A stretch of DNA of 64,000 bases from Aspidiotus rigidus (lineage: Eukaryota > Arthropoda > Insecta > Hemiptera > Diaspididae): positions 2,087,501-2,151,500 of the forward strand of contig JAVHKY010000063.1 in the NCBI GenBank assembly GCA_035079385.1, written 5' to 3'. A program made the translations under genes and the position numbers. Below, piece after piece: positions 1 to 12,560 of this stretch (position 1 is its first letter; each line of letters begins with the position of its first letter). The notes below the pieces were generated by a model, which was not told the origin of the DNA, ran no database searches, and was given only the letters and a program-made list of their open reading frames with translations.

Positions 1-241
1 ACGATCAAAGAGTGCCTCATAGCACCCTGTTATTAGTGGTTAAAAACGAGTCATATCAAACGTCACGCATGAACTGATGCGACTGTGCAGCGTTATAACG
101 TATGTTCGTTTTGCTAGGTACAAAAGAGTTTTTTTCGTTTTCATTTTGCACTTAGGGAATATTGAGGAGCTATCATCTATCTTGTGATCGCACTTGTCTT
201 CTATTTTTTTATCTTAATTTCGTAAATGAAGAAAAATCTCA
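1..241. other. unassigned non-coding DNA
   Basis: AT-rich sequence with no recognisable exon, RNA gene or mobile-element motif. It lies inside what is probably the abd-A intron. Confidence 0.5.
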
Positions 242-366
242 TACGCAACACGGTTAGAAACGGCTATTTTTTGATTCGTATGACTCATCAACTTTCGCTT
301 CAGCTTCGCTCAGGTCGCTAATGTTAAACTCATCAAGAAATAGCTCGTTTCTAACCCTCGTAGCGT
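242..366. repeat. short fold-back element, ~33-bp inverted arms
   Basis: The left arm (242-274) and the right arm (333-366) are near-perfect reverse complements sharing GGTTAGAAACG and CTATTTyTTGA. They are separated by a ~58-base spacer. The structure could be a tiny MITE or a transcribed hairpin. No coding capacity and no target duplication are visible. Confidence 0.6.
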
Positions 367-480
367 AAATAACTATTTCAGGCATTATATAATGTGAAAA
401 CGACGTTTTGACTGTATCATGCTCTCGAAGTTTAATTGTACCCGCAGCTAGATCAGCGTGAAAAAAAAAACCAGTGCAAT

Positions 481-772
481 GTGAAAGAAGAACGAATTAG
501 CCAATCCGGTTTGAGGATTAGCGTGGAAGAAAAATAAAAGCGTGAAAGAAAAGTGAATCAGCCAATAACATTCGAGTGTTCGTTGATTGAATTTCGTTTC
601 AACATAATTTATAAAAATACATACGGATATTGTGAACGTACTTACCCACATGTCTTAATATATCGAACCCTAGAACGTTATTGACTGATTCATTTTTCTT
701 TTGCACTGTTATTTTTTCTTTCGCGCGAATCATCAATCGTGATTCGTGATTAGCCAATTCGTTTTTCTTTCA
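481..772. mobile_element. fold-back MITE with ~105-bp inverted ends
   Basis: Reading 481-582 forward and 664-772 in reverse complement gives the same sequence with scattered mismatches. Shared blocks include GAAAGAArAACGAATT, GAAAGAAAAaTGAATCAG and CAATAACrTTC. The arms are internally repetitive, with the GTGAAAGAA-type unit occurring more than once per arm. Only ~80 bases lie between the arms. This is a typical non-autonomous inverted-repeat element; its superfamily cannot be told. Confidence 0.7.
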
Positions 773-1039
773 TACTCCTACTTCGTGAGAAGACTACAAC
801 ATCTCTCTATCTCCAACACTAACCCTCTTCTATTTTTTGAAATAGGTCAGAACTCCAGCGCCTCATTGGCCGTCTTCATCGTCACCTTTAAAGATATTCT
901 TGCACATTTTTCCAGTGAAAAGTTAGATTTCACAAATCTATCATATTTATTCATTATTAAATTTTGATTGAAACACTAAAAATTACGGCTTCCTCGAAGT
1001 AGTTGAACGAGAAAAGTAGAGAATCTGTTCTATGGGTTA

Positions 1040-1245
1040 AATTGGTTTTGGGACTGAAAATTTAAGTCGAAATCTTGAAGACGTCCAAGGTGTTTTTCGA
1101 AGTCCCTTCCCTTCCTCATTATAATAGTTTGAAAGTCAAAATTTCCTTCTAAATCCCTCTCCCATAATATATTATGGTTCAAGTCTTCAAGAGTCAAAAT
1201 TTTTCTAAGTCTTCCTTCTATCATATTATATAGCTCGAGAGTTCG
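1040..1245. repeat. degenerate ~55-bp satellite-like repeat, locus 1
   Basis: About three diverged units share a core like CATATtATAGCTcg followed by AGTCaAAATTTTTCTAAGTC and CCTTCT. The same core recurs at 6455-6570 and 24150-24260, so this is a dispersed family with short internal tandem units. Confidence 0.5.
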
Positions 1246-4200
1246 GTGCACAACGACGACAAATTTTTCGAAAAAAAAAACCATAGAACAGCTCCCCTGT
1301 TGAAATACAAGTGCAAAAACCTAAATATGGATGAAACTGTTGTCAAATCATTTTGCATTCTTCATTGTTTGTGCTGGCAAGATTTAGTATTACAATTGTT
1401 CTAAAAAAGTAGGTAAATTTTTCAGTAAGATGAGAAATATACTTACCAGAAATACAAATTTATTCGTACGTAGAACAACACATACGAAAATTCGAATTTC
1501 AACTTGATTACCAATAATTCTCAGTCGTTGCACATTACAAGTTGAATGACCAGCGATAATAACTAGCCGAACGGCGCGGGCTGTCAGTGCGACACGTTCG
1601 TGGTACTGCGCGTAGCGTTGTCATTACTTCACGCGCATCGAAAGTAATACCGCGCGTAATTTTCGATTGGTCTACTCGACTTTTAACTATGTTCCAGCCG
1701 TTCGAAAATGTTGGAAAAAATATATAATGTTCTTTATGTTGGTGTACTTAATAATATATATTAATTTCAAAATAGTCACTCTAAAAAAACCAATCCTACA
1801 GGCACTTATCCGTCGCTTGAATATAAGTAAAATAATGAAGAACAAGAATCTGGAAAGTCAACCTGATGTCGGCTTCAGGTAGGTGAAACAGACAGACCTT
1901 GTTACTTACAAAATCTACAGAGTAAGTACTACCTATTCCTGTTTGAAATCATTTTTTATGATACTTTATAAAATTATAATGTGTGTAATATGTTGATGAA
2001 GTGTTTCAAACTATTGGGAATTTCTTTTATATATTGACCCTCACTGGCCCTAAAAACATTTCAAGTTCCTTCAGTTGTATTTCAACTACGAATTTTGGTC
2101 ATATTCAAGGATAGGAGAGGGTTGGGAAGCTCAGCTCTTGAATTTTTCTTTTTTTCAACATAGGAAACAACTTCAAATCATTAGAATTGGAATTCGGCTC
2201 CAGGGCTGATACACCCTCTAACCCGGCTATACCCTTTTGTCAAAGTTTTCGAAGTAAAACTTCAAGGATTCTTTCATTTTGAAACTTTGTGAGGTTATTC
2301 AAGTATTTGTTGGGGGGAATTAGTGCAAAACAAAATCTCACTAGTAAATACAACCATGGCAAATTTGGCATATTTTGATTGGCCTAGAGAAGTCGCGAAA
2401 AGTTCGGTCTTGGCTCTAATTGTAAATAAAATTGAGATACAAATTTTTTGATTTTGAAATATCCATCTAATGTTCTACATTTTGGCACTAAAACAAATTT
2501 AGTCCAAATTCTATGATCATTTTGGTGCACCCTAATGTAAAATATATGAATAAGTAGGTAGTATAAGTACACACTATTATGTATTGAGCTCCACCAAGAA
2601 AAAACATTCGGAAGGGCGTATTTTATAGTAAGAAATTTTATACGCGCGTCTGCACACAATATTATAACTGCAGAAAAATCGTAATAAATTTCTTACATAC
2701 CTTCATAATATATAACTCGTTTGAAAGCTATAAAACGATGAAGAAAAGCTCCTATCTGCATACCTACGTTTATATTAAGAATATGATACTCGCTTTACAG
2801 TAATATGTTTGTAAAGTTGAATTCATTTCCAAGAAAACATTTCCAACTTACTTGTAATCAAAGAGGGAAATTTAAAGCTTCGAAATTACGGTTGAAAATC
2901 GAACGAGTCATCATATTTTTAAGTACGTTCGACGTTTTTCCTCTTCTTACCACACTCTTCCGGGTCCATTTTGACGAAAATTTCAGCTTCGAAACGATAA
3001 GATGTTCACAAGAAAGTTTTACCTTACATTCATTTCATATACAAAAATAATAATTATCTAATGCTGTCAGTAACATTTTATTGAATTGTAACATTATTCT
3101 TCTTTTCGAATCGTTATAACTCACATATTTTCTTCTTTATAATGTTTCAAGTTTGGAGTTGATAAAAAAACCGAAGACTAATTTTGGAAAACTAACTATT
3201 ATCGCATACAAAAGACTACAAAAGTTTAACAAGTTTGCAACATGGGTACATTAGGCAAGAAAAAATTCTACAGAAACGTATGATAAAGATAGTTTTTTTT
3301 TTTTAATATAAAGAAAGCTGATACGTTTCATTTCATAAATTTTAAGAAAACCTAATAAGTAATAACTATTATCTTGATTAAAACTGACAAAACATAGGTA
3401 GTGAATGTAGATAAATAGTGCAGTATTGTACACTCAAATCAAGTTACACAGAAATGACATTCTGGTGGGCGTAGAATCATTCCTCTGGAAAAATAGAAAT
3501 AGAAATATAGCAAAAACGTCCGTATCCGTAAGATGAATGAAAGGTGCTAAACGATTACATTGAAGAAACTACTTGTACGCGGCTGCTTTTGTAGTACGGC
3601 TATGAGTGAAGAAGAGTTTTTCTCTGTCGTGTTGTTCTTGCCAACAGTTTATCAACACGTACACAGTACACACTTTTTTTTTAGCATATATCTTTATTTA
3701 CCAACTGAGGTTACCTTTCGGAGCCCGTTCTACGTTTTCTTTCTCTTTTTTCATGGAGCGTGTGTTGCGTGCGTTACGGTGTGATTTTCCACAATTGTAA
3801 CCAGCACGTAGATTGACGATAAGGCATCAAATACCATAGTTAATTGAACACTAACAAAAAAATTGCACTATAGAATTTCTAGAATTGTCAGTAAAAAATG
3901 CGTTTAGCGTTTTGTATAAAACGCGCCGTGATTTTTATATCCCTCTACGTACAAATAAACTCCCCAGTCCATCTCTACCGTCTTTTTCCAGTCACACATG
4001 CACGCTTTTCTGTTTCCCCCCTCTCACTCTCCCTCAAATTCTCCTTTGCCTTACTTACTACGCCGAAGGCTTCCCCCTTAATTCTACTCCTCTATGACGA
4101 GCGATAAATATTTTTCAGAACGAATCGATACCTCATTCTCAAATCCTTCACCGTGAATGCTTTATTTGCAGTTTTCTCACGTTTTACGTCATAAAACGTG

Positions 4201-4970
4201 CTTGTTTTTTTTACTTCCTTTTAAATTTTTTAACGCCATTTCGAATGGTCTTATTTCTGTTCTTATCACACATTCTTTGAACAACAATTGAAACCATCTC
4301 ATCAAGTGGGTGATCTGTAGATTGCCAAGCGATGAAAAAAAAAATCGAAGAAACACAAAGATACACGGTAGACTATGAAAAAGTACTTAGTCGCCAAAAA
4401 CCGAAAATCCGTTTTTTTCGCTAATTGCTTAAGAAATTCTATCAAAAACAAAGAAATCAACATATTTTGATGTTTTGGTGTCAACAGGGACATTTTGTGG
4501 ACAAATAAAATCAAATATGACAAAAATCTCAAAGAAAGAAAAAAAAAAAAAAAATGCTACAGAATTATCAATAAAATTATCGTATTGGCGATTCCATTAA
4601 GTTGTAAGTTTATGGTTTATGTTTTACCAACTTGAGCGTCATGTGCCACCACGGCAGAATAGAAGCGGAGCAAGTAGACAACACGTATATGATACAATGA
4701 TGAGAAAGCAACTTGAAAACGTGAAAAAAGGGGTAAGGTTTTGAACGTGTTATATAAAGCTTTTGCGGCTAAATGGCTGAATGAATATTTTTTCCATCCA
4801 TACAAACCTTTATTGTGCGTGCCTGAAAATTGTTGAAAGATGGCCAACTAGCTTTCACTGCACCATCTTTTCCAGTTCTGCTCTTATATTCGTGTACCGG
4901 TTCGTCATAATGTAACGCTCATTTTATTTCCCAGATAAGATTTGGAAGATATGAATAATCAAACTAATTC
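1246..4970. other. unassigned intronic DNA with one CpG-rich patch
   Basis: No exon or mobile element is recognisable. The only compositional anomaly is about 1560-1660, which is rich in CG dinucleotides in otherwise AT-rich DNA and contains a 7-bp hairpin (ATTACTT/AAGTAAT). It might be regulatory, but nothing specific supports that. Confidence 0.4.
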
Positions 4971-4974
4971 GCGT

Positions 4975-5760
4975 AATTTTTGATGAATTTGTGGATCGGT
5001 CTATGGGACGTCCATGTCCGTAGCCGCCTCCCCCCACCACGGAATTTCGGATCGCAACTAATATCATAATTTTGCTCACATTTTGTTCAATTTTATTAAA
5101 CAAATTGTTCATTAAGCGCTTTCCCGACAACCTCATTCATTGAAATTTGGGTGGGCTGGAGAAATACAGACCCCCATCTTTGGATTTCGTGATCAAACCA
5201 ATGTGATAATTTTGTTCGGCAACCATCAAATTTCGTTCTTTCATCATTCCCCAGCTACCGACTTCTAAAATTGAAGGGGGTGAGGAGTAGATATCCTTTG
5301 TTTGTTGAGCGCCACTCTTCGCTAGCACCATATTAGGGGACATTTTTTAGGTTTTTGAAGACAGTTTTAAAAAGGAAAAAATTGAGAAAAAGTGGAGATT
5401 TGGTAGAAAAACCTATATTTTGCTGAGCGTCACTACGCTCCACCACCATTTTTAGGGTGATTTTCTAGGTTTTCGAATACTGTTTTAAAAATGAGAAAAT
5501 TGAGAATAATTGGAGCTTTGGTAGAAAAATTGATATATTTCATTAAAATTTTGAAATCGGTAAATTTTTGGAAATATGTAATTTCTTTCATTTTAGAGGA
5601 TATCTTAGTGATTTCTTTATGCAAAGCTCATTTTTTCAACCTCGAAAAAATCCTAGAAATCTTCCAATTTTTCATACCGAATGTGTAGCTGTTTTTAACT
5701 CAAATATAAATTTTCTTTGCTCGTTTGAAAATTTCAGAGTTTTTGTATCAATTCTGTATT
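4975..5760. repeat. degenerate tandem duplications
   Basis: A unit of ~118 bp beginning near 5305 (TGAGCGCCACT) is repeated from 5423 (TGAGCGTCACT) through the shared block GGTTTTyGAAnACnGTTTTAAAAA and TGGTAGAAAAA. A second, weaker duplication (GAATTTCGGATC versus GGATTTCGTGATC) occurs at about 5040 and 5182. No open frame in either direction looks like a gene. It is probably decayed repetitive DNA. Confidence 0.5.
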
Positions 5761-6149
5761 AATTTTTTCAATCAAACCAATCAAGTTGAAGTCTGATGAA
5801 AAAATCTCTCTCTTGTGAGAGTTACTTTCTAGTACATCTATAATACAAAGAATTCAAGTTTTAATGGTATGACTTGTGCTAGCGCGCTTCCTGACGTAGT
5901 GGACAATTTTCTCATTTTTCAACCTCTCCAAAAAATCCTACAAATTCTCCAAATTTCCATACCGAATATTTAGCTGTTTTTAAACCAAATATGAATCATT
6001 TCACTCTATCAATTCTATATCAATTTTCTCTTTTCACCATAAATAAATCTCTCTCGAAAACATGATTACTTACTAAAAAGACGTTGAAGTTCTTTGAACC
6101 TGGAAACCAGAATGTACTATCATACCGCCTCGCGCGCGTTGAAAACTGC

Positions 6150-6420
6150 AGAATTTTAAGTGACAGTAAGGTCTACCTGAAAAGGAGAACTGCCGCACAT
6201 TTGCCCGGTCCCATTGAACACGGGTTTGTAGCCGATCTCTCACTGCAATTTCGCAACAGAAAACGAGCTTCGCAGGAATTCTCCCTCAATTGTTCGAAAC
6301 AAAGCTTGTTTGCCCGCATAGATCGTAGCGGGGCCATAGTCAACCTCTTGCCGTGAGTTCACAACAGTAAACGAGCTTCTAGGTACCATTCCCTCCATTG
6401 CCTGAAGCAACAAAAATGGC
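6150..6420. repeat. degenerate ~108-bp tandem duplication
   Basis: AACAGAAAACGAGCTTC at 6255 recurs as AACAGTAAACGAGCTTC at 6363, with related flanking sequence (CTCCCTCAATTG versus CCCTCCATTG). The 90-codon open frame across it (6084-6356) has no recognisable domain and is probably fortuitous. Confidence 0.4.
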
Positions 6421-6454
6421 TGTAAGTTTGACCAGCCCGATCAAACGTGCCCGC

Positions 6455-6570
6455 TCCTATCATATATAGCTCAGAGGTCGAAAGTTGAAATCTTCTCAAG
6501 TCCAACTCCTGTGATATATAGCTTTCAAGTCGAAAGTCAACATTTTTCCAAGCCTCAATTTTTTTATTAG
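6455..6570. repeat. degenerate ~55-bp satellite-like repeat, locus 2
   Basis: Two units read TATCATATATAGCTCAGAGG and GATATATAGCTTTCAAG. Each is followed by GTCGAAAGT and a TTTTCCAAG-like or CTCAAGTCC block. This is the family seen at 1040-1245 and 24150-24260. Confidence 0.5.
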
Positions 6571-6663
6571 ATAGGTCAGTTTCTGTCAGAAGGCGTGGCG
6601 GACAAAATTTTCACAAGGCCCTCAAAATAATACGTTCCCAGTCAAAACTTAACGGCACAATCC

Positions 6664-6677
6664 AGTACAAATTTAGC
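6664..6677. repeat. target-site duplication, copy 1
   Basis: AGTACAAATTTAGC occurs here and again at 7412-7425, exactly bracketing the truncated R1-like copy. It is the 14-bp duplication expected from target-primed reverse transcription. Confidence 0.85.
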
Positions 6678-7411
6678 GTTTGTGTTGCATTTGCAAAACA
6701 CCACCCGTCCTCCATGGTGAAGTAGGTGCGGGTTGCGTATGCATTTAATGTTGTTTCCTCCAACACCGGAATCGACCCTTTCGGGTATACCTTCAGTGAA
6801 GGAGGAATCTCCTAAGCGAACCCCCTCTTCTACTCGTCAACTGCCAAGTTGCTTTGGCAACTGCCAAGCTGCGATGCCCCCCCGGTACGCACAAAAAGAA
6901 GAGCACTAGGAAACACTCACATCACAAAAACGACACTATCACATCAGGCGTAGTAAGTCGCTGTTGCGTGAATCTCACTGTATGGTGCTCGTTAGACATA
7001 TTCGTATGAACAGTGAACGTACCGTAGTAAGTTCACCGGAATAGAGGACGCGGAGCAACCATATAAACGCGAGATTCTTTCAACAACTATAAAGGCCCTA
7101 ACAATCTGGATGGTATCCTTCTTCCTCTTCTTCCTGCAGATCTGGATGTTGATAGTACACAGGTGTTGAGTAGGCCATAGCGTGGTTCTGCATTTGCCTA
7201 TTCCATTCCTGGTCCATCTTCCTCTTCATGATGGTGGCCGCAAATGCAGACACCTGGTTCCATGCTTCTTCGGAACCTAGCAACCTAGCATGGCGGGTAC
7301 CAGGCTACTCAGGTCGAGCGCTTCATCTACCCCGATCTCTTGAAGAGACCGACTAAACTCGTCCCGCTCACGCCTCACACTCAAATAAGGTGTGTCTCAA
7401 ATAAGGTGTGT
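6678..7411 (-). mobile_element. 5'-truncated R1-like non-LTR retrotransposon copy
   Basis: Read on the minus strand, this is the last ~300 bases of ORF2 plus the 3' UTR of the full-length element at 34551-41263. The encoded tail (7098-7283) matches the final 61 residues of that ORF2 with a single visible change (His to Tyr). Two local defects are present: GCTAGGTT is duplicated near 7280, and ACACCTTATTTGAG is duplicated at the 5' junction. The 3' end is a short CACAAA-type tail with no TTA array. Perfect 14-bp duplications flank it (6664-6677, 7412-7425), so the insertion is fairly recent and it landed outside any microsatellite. Confidence 0.92.
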
Positions 7412-7425
7412 AGTACAAATTTAGC
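7412..7425. repeat. target-site duplication, copy 2
   Basis: Second copy of AGTACAAATTTAGC, on the 5' side of the minus-strand truncated R1-like element. Confidence 0.85.
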
Positions 7426-9460
7426 ACAAATAATTCAATTCACTCGGACCTCAAAATTCCATTCAAATTAGGGAAGGGGTTAGCCTTTAAAATTGAATAG
7501 AATAAAATATTATGAATGTTCAAAGATAGGAAGGAGGGAAGGTATTTCACTTCCGTGGGTTCCAAAATATAAAATGTGAATAATTGATGGGTGAATTTCG
7601 ATCAAAATTTTAAAGATGAAAGACGGGGAAACCCCAACCACTCGTTTAAAAAAAAGGGTTTTTGATTTTGAAGAAATTGTCGACGTTTTTCTGACTCGAC
7701 CTGTTTATTTATTTATTTATTTTTCAACAGACATGAAAACAAGTTGAATACATTATGCGTAATTCACATGGAAAAATGGCTCTATTCTCCACTTGATTTC
7801 ATGAAACATAATGCGTATTCTACGATACAAATTACCCTGAACAATATGCACTATATATGTTTATATGAGTATGTGTATAAGTTGGTATATTCTACCTATG
7901 TGGGCAGTGGACGTCCGTAAAGATACGAGTATAATACTTTGTGGCCTGATTCATGTCTCGGCCTATGTACGCATAGAGTAATAATAGTTGTACGCCCGCG
8001 CCCTGTATAATTTTGTTGGCTACCTAAATAGGTACCCTAGTCATATGTTCTTATCTACATTTTTGACTCTGTATTACGGACGATTGCCCGATACAAAATA
8101 TCATCGTCGGTATCAAAATTTTCAGCAAGTACTTTGTTTTGTCGTTAATATATTTTATCTAACAAATAATTTCAATTTTCGAGAAAACATACTATATTCT
8201 CTATGATGAACATTACATTGGTAGTTCTACATCGACAAATTTAAACTGTGATTAGCAGCGGTGTCCGTGTCCATCGACATTGTTGGCCGTGTTAGCCCAT
8301 TTAGACAATCTTATCCAGAATTTTCGATTTTTGAATATTAGTACATAATATTATCTATTTGCACGCGTACTTTTTAGAAACGAGTATAGGTATTTTACTG
8401 TTAGCGTTCAGGATAGAAAAAATTCTTAAACATGTCAAAACGATTTCACTAATGTCCAATCCATTCCCACAGGAGAAGAAACTTTTAAAAAACCCAAAGG
8501 GTCTCTACAACACCATGACGTTATGAAAAATACTTTTATTAAAACTAACAAAATAGAATTCGCTGTTCCATACATGTGAAGCACTAGCACACGCGCGCTC
8601 TATATAAGCAAACCAATTTATATTATAAAGGTGTGCTCTACTTAGTCACTCACACACACAAAATACACGTGCATAACACAAAATGGTGCGTTGCGGGTGG
8701 CGATTTTCGCCCACGGATAACTCTATGAATAATACTTCAAATTTTTCAAAGCATCGAGTAATTATTCTTGGAGTTACCTACGGAAAGCGAAGAAAGAGAT
8801 AGGCAATACACTAGATCTTATGAGAATTCGCTACGTTTCAAAAATGTATTGCAGAATTAGGAATCAACCCAGACACTTGATGTTTAACACAAAAATACTA
8901 TTTATTCTGCTTTATAAAATTTTGAAAGAATCCTTCTAAGTAAATTCCTCGATTTTTTATAATCCTTGGAAATTTCATCGATACTAGGGTACCAACGGAT
9001 CAACGATTACAGCAGTATCTAGGTGGTGACAGTTCACTTTCTTTCATTACCAATATATTATTGCATCATTCGGTGTCTATTATTGCCTCCAGTTCTTATA
9101 TTGGCAGTGAGGCGTCTTCTGGTTCCTTCTCACGAGCCTTTGGAATACCTTTAAATGTAAGTAATATTTTTCACATCGCATTATTATGTTTTGTAGGTAT
9201 ACGTTTAACTTTGAAAAATCGTAAAAACTTGAAATATTGTATCATATGGGAAACAAGAATTCTTTGAGATGAAGTATGCCAGTGTAAGGGCAGTAGCCTA
9301 TATATTATTCAGTAATTGTACTCGAGTGCTAATCTACATGCAATTTTCTCAAAAGAGAATATGTTCAAGCAGACAAGACAGTGCGATATGTCTACCCCAG
9401 CTCGTACCTCGCACAGCTGTAGACGTGAACGTTGCCGAATAGTTACAAATACCATTATTC
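7426..9460. other. unassigned intronic DNA
   Basis: AT-rich with a short (TTTA)n tract near 7710. No exon, RNA gene or mobile element is recognised. Confidence 0.45.
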
Positions 9461-9756
9461 CCCGGTAAACATTGTTCCCACTTGAAGCCCTCGAATTCAA
9501 AGTGCTTCAGGGATTGAAAAGGGGAAACAGGGTTTCAAATGGGAATTAAATGGGTAGTTTTTACCAAATGAAGCCCGGAAATCTGAGGGGCTTCAGGTTT
9601 ATCCCCATTGAAGCCCTTTCAGCCTGGGAATCCAAAGGGCTTCAACTGGGAAAAAACGGGGACAAGGGGATCAATAAGGGTTCAAATAGGGGATCAGAGG
9701 GGTAGTTTTTCCCATTTTTCTCAAGGCTTCAGAGGGGAAACAAATTGTTTACCGGG
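9461..9756. mobile_element. MITE-like element with CCCGGTAAACA ends
   Basis: The element begins CCCGGTAAACATTGTTCCC and ends with the reverse complement of CCCGGTAAACAATTTGTTTCC. The ~296-bp body is built from imperfect copies and reverse complements of GAAGCCC/GGGCTTC separated by runs of G, so it can fold extensively. Its composition differs sharply from its AT-rich surroundings. It is non-coding, the superfamily is not recognised, and no clear target duplication is visible. Confidence 0.7.
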
Positions 9757-10600
9757 TCATTTGGTTGTAGTTTGAAGAAAATAAATATGGTGGACCAGGA
9801 AAAAGGTGTATATATGATCAATTGCAGGGAAGCTGTCACGGCAGCAAAATCAGTACGAACTTTTCAGGCTGCGCTGGCTATTCTGAGAATCGATTAGACT
9901 CGCTTCAGATATAATTATTTGTAGAAATATTGAAGTTGTTTTGTGATAAGATTTACTTCAGCGTTAATCAGCATAATGTAGTAAACAATGTAAGATAGAC
10001 GTTACTGCATTACCTATCTACAATTTAGAATTCTTTTGTGAACTCTAAATTAGGAAATTTTAGAACGATAGTAGTGCAGTCATTAAATTATATAATTCAG
10101 TTACAATATTGGATCGAAATTAACACAAATCCTTCATTTATTTCATCCTTTCCTCTCAATCTTTTTGCTTATACATCTTAGTTTGTTTCACTGCGGCACC
10201 TTATCTTTATAATATAGCCTGATAGTCGCGTCTTTGGGAAAAATATCTCGTCTCACGCACTCGCTTTTGAACCAGCTCACAGTTTGGTCTTGGTCGTCAG
10301 AAACTTGAAATTTTCGTTAACCATATCTGGTGCGTTATCATTGAAGCTCATTCTGAGTATGATGAGGTGTCAGTAGAGCAATAGATATATTGAAAAGATC
10401 ACAAAGAAAGTACTTATGTAACGCTCATTGATGAAGTAGAATATTCTTGCGCGTTGATGGATATTCGTCCAAAAGAGCTTGCTCAATACAATTTTTAAAT
10501 TGCGACTCTAGTAACCTTTGTGTTTTGTGAATTTTGTGACTCATGTGTCCCAACATGGAACAAAGAATTCTTGTACGTTTGAAATCTTTCGTCCCCCACT
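9757..10600. other. unassigned intronic DNA
   Basis: No feature can be supported. The 85-codon frame on the minus strand at 10425-10682 shows no domain I recognise. Confidence 0.4.
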
Positions 10601-10985
10601 TAGAAAGCTTATTCAACAAGATAATTGAAGATGAGGAAGTGCCAAAGCAATATAGTATGAAGCACAAATCATTATTCAGCATAAAAAGGCAAAGGGGGAC
10701 AAGAAAGACCTAGAAAACTACAGACCTTTGAGCTTAACATCGGATGTGAGAAAAGTCTTCATGAAAATTTTTAAGAACGGGATATATAATCAATTAGATT
10801 CGACTATTGTCCATATCCATGCAATCAGTCAGGTACTCGAAAAAGCTAGAGAGTATGATGTACAATTACACCTTGTTTTTATGGACTTTCGAAAAGCCTT
10901 CGATTCTGTTAAACACGATTACTTAATACAAGCTATAGTAGAACAGGGAACTGACCCGAAGATAGCAAAAATTTGTACACCCTGG
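10601..10985 (+). pseudogene. RTE-like LINE reverse transcriptase fragment
   Basis: The plus-strand translation around 10610-10985 resembles the start of an RTE/BovB-type reverse transcriptase. An LFNKIIEDEEVPKQ-like block comes first, then [11 protein letters not shown] (the NYRPISL motif), then [16 protein letters not shown], and [15 protein letters not shown] (motif A with its catalytic Asp). The usual stretch between the second and third blocks appears deleted, and one frameshift occurs before 10728. The match stops abruptly near 10985, where a different LINE begins in the same frame. The continuous frame at 10728-11183 is therefore a chance fusion of two elements. Confidence 0.65.
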
Positions 10986-12560
10986 ATTATTGTTGAACGA
11001 ATGCAGCTTGCAGCCATGAAAGCTAGTGCCTATAAACAGTATCGTTCTAACCAAAATGATCCTGAATTGGCTAATAACTTTAAACTATTATCAAAAAAGG
11101 TTAAAAATGAATCTAAACGTGCTAAGGTAAGATATTATTCTAAGTTACTGGATGATACTTGCGTTGATGCCAGGGAATATTGAAAAATTGTAAATAAATT
11201 GAGAGGAAAAGTATGTTCCCATGAAATTAATGAACTATTTGTCTCCAACAATTTGATCAAAGTGGATGAGAATCCGAAATTAATGGCTGAAGGATTTAAT
11301 AAATACTTTAATGAAGTATCTTTAAATTTGCTTTTGGCCAATGGATTTCGGATTGATTGTGATGTGAATGAAGGTGATTTATTGACTTCTAATTATGCTG
11401 GTGTGGGGGATGGTATGCCAAATTTCTTCAAAACTGATGACAGTGAGTATATCCAAATAAATGATTTAAATCTTACATTAGAGGATATCAAAAAATCAAT
11501 TGGAGGGCTGAAGATCTATGGATTGCCATGGAATTTCCTCCTTTATAGTAAAACAAATGCCAAGGTTTTTTGTCGATATTCTTACCCCTCTCTTTAACTT
11601 TTCTTTGAAGCAGGGATCATTCCCGGAATGTTTGATGACATCAACTATGAGGATGGTGACAGACGACAAGTAAATAACTATAGGCCTATTTCATTACTTG
11701 TCACAATTTCTAAAATTTTTGAAAAATGCATAAAAAAGAAGCTTTTAAATTACTTAGAGCACATAAATTATCTAGCTCAAAGTCAGTTTGGGTTTTCTAG
11801 ACATAAATCAGTTGATATTGCACTATTCAAACATATAACTGAAATCACAAAGAGTATTGAATTGGGTGGTGTCAGAGTTGGTACTTATTTGGACCTTGCC
11901 AAGGCATTTGACACTGTAAGCTACTTTAAACTTATTAAAAAAATTAAGAATTTGGGGATAGGGGGTGTATTTCTGAGGTGGTTTTACACATACCTGCTTA
12001 ATAGAAAACACCATGTAAAAATTGGAGAGAATTGTAGTGATAATAAAATAAGCAGGTATGGTGTACCTCAAGGAAGTGTATTGGTCCTATTCTCTTTATA
12101 ATTTATGTTAATGATCTTTTTAACTTACCACTTAAGGCAAAATAATTGGTTATGCGGATGACACATCTCTACTCTACAGTGCATTCTCTCGAGATGAATT
12201 TGTCAGGGATTTCGGTGATGATCAGGACCTTCTAGTCTCTTGGTTTAAAGATAATCAACTTCATTTGAATATCAAAAAGTGTAAGTTCATTGTTTATCAC
12301 TATAAGACTCCAAAATGAGCGGATGGGCTGATTTTGAATACTGGCCTTGGGTTTATTGACAGAGCTTTGGAAATCAAATATTTGGGGTTATATTTTGATG
12401 AGAAAATGACTTGGAAATCGTATTCAATTTACCTACAGAGAAAATTAAGAAAATTAAATTATTTGTTTTATCACTTAGGGAGTAATCTTAATTGGGTACA
12501 TTTGAAATATTTATACAAATCACTAAGTATTAGTACCTTTCAATAGGTAGTCTAGATATC
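10986..12560 (+). pseudogene. Jockey/CR1-group LINE pol remnant
   Basis: Endonuclease-RT linker and reverse transcriptase of a non-LTR retrotransposon, in pieces at about 10986-11183, 11199-11597, 11628-12101 and 12110-12545. Visible motifs in order are NNYRPISLL (near 11675), AQSQFGF, YLDLAKAFDTV (motif A), GVPQGSV (near 12060), GYADDT at 12148-12165 (catalytic box) and KYLGLYFDE. It is broken by stops (an in-frame TGA near 11181) and a frameshift near 12085-12100. The endonuclease and 3' UTR were not found. Clade assignment is from general motif similarity only. It is dead as protein-coding sequence. Confidence 0.8.
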
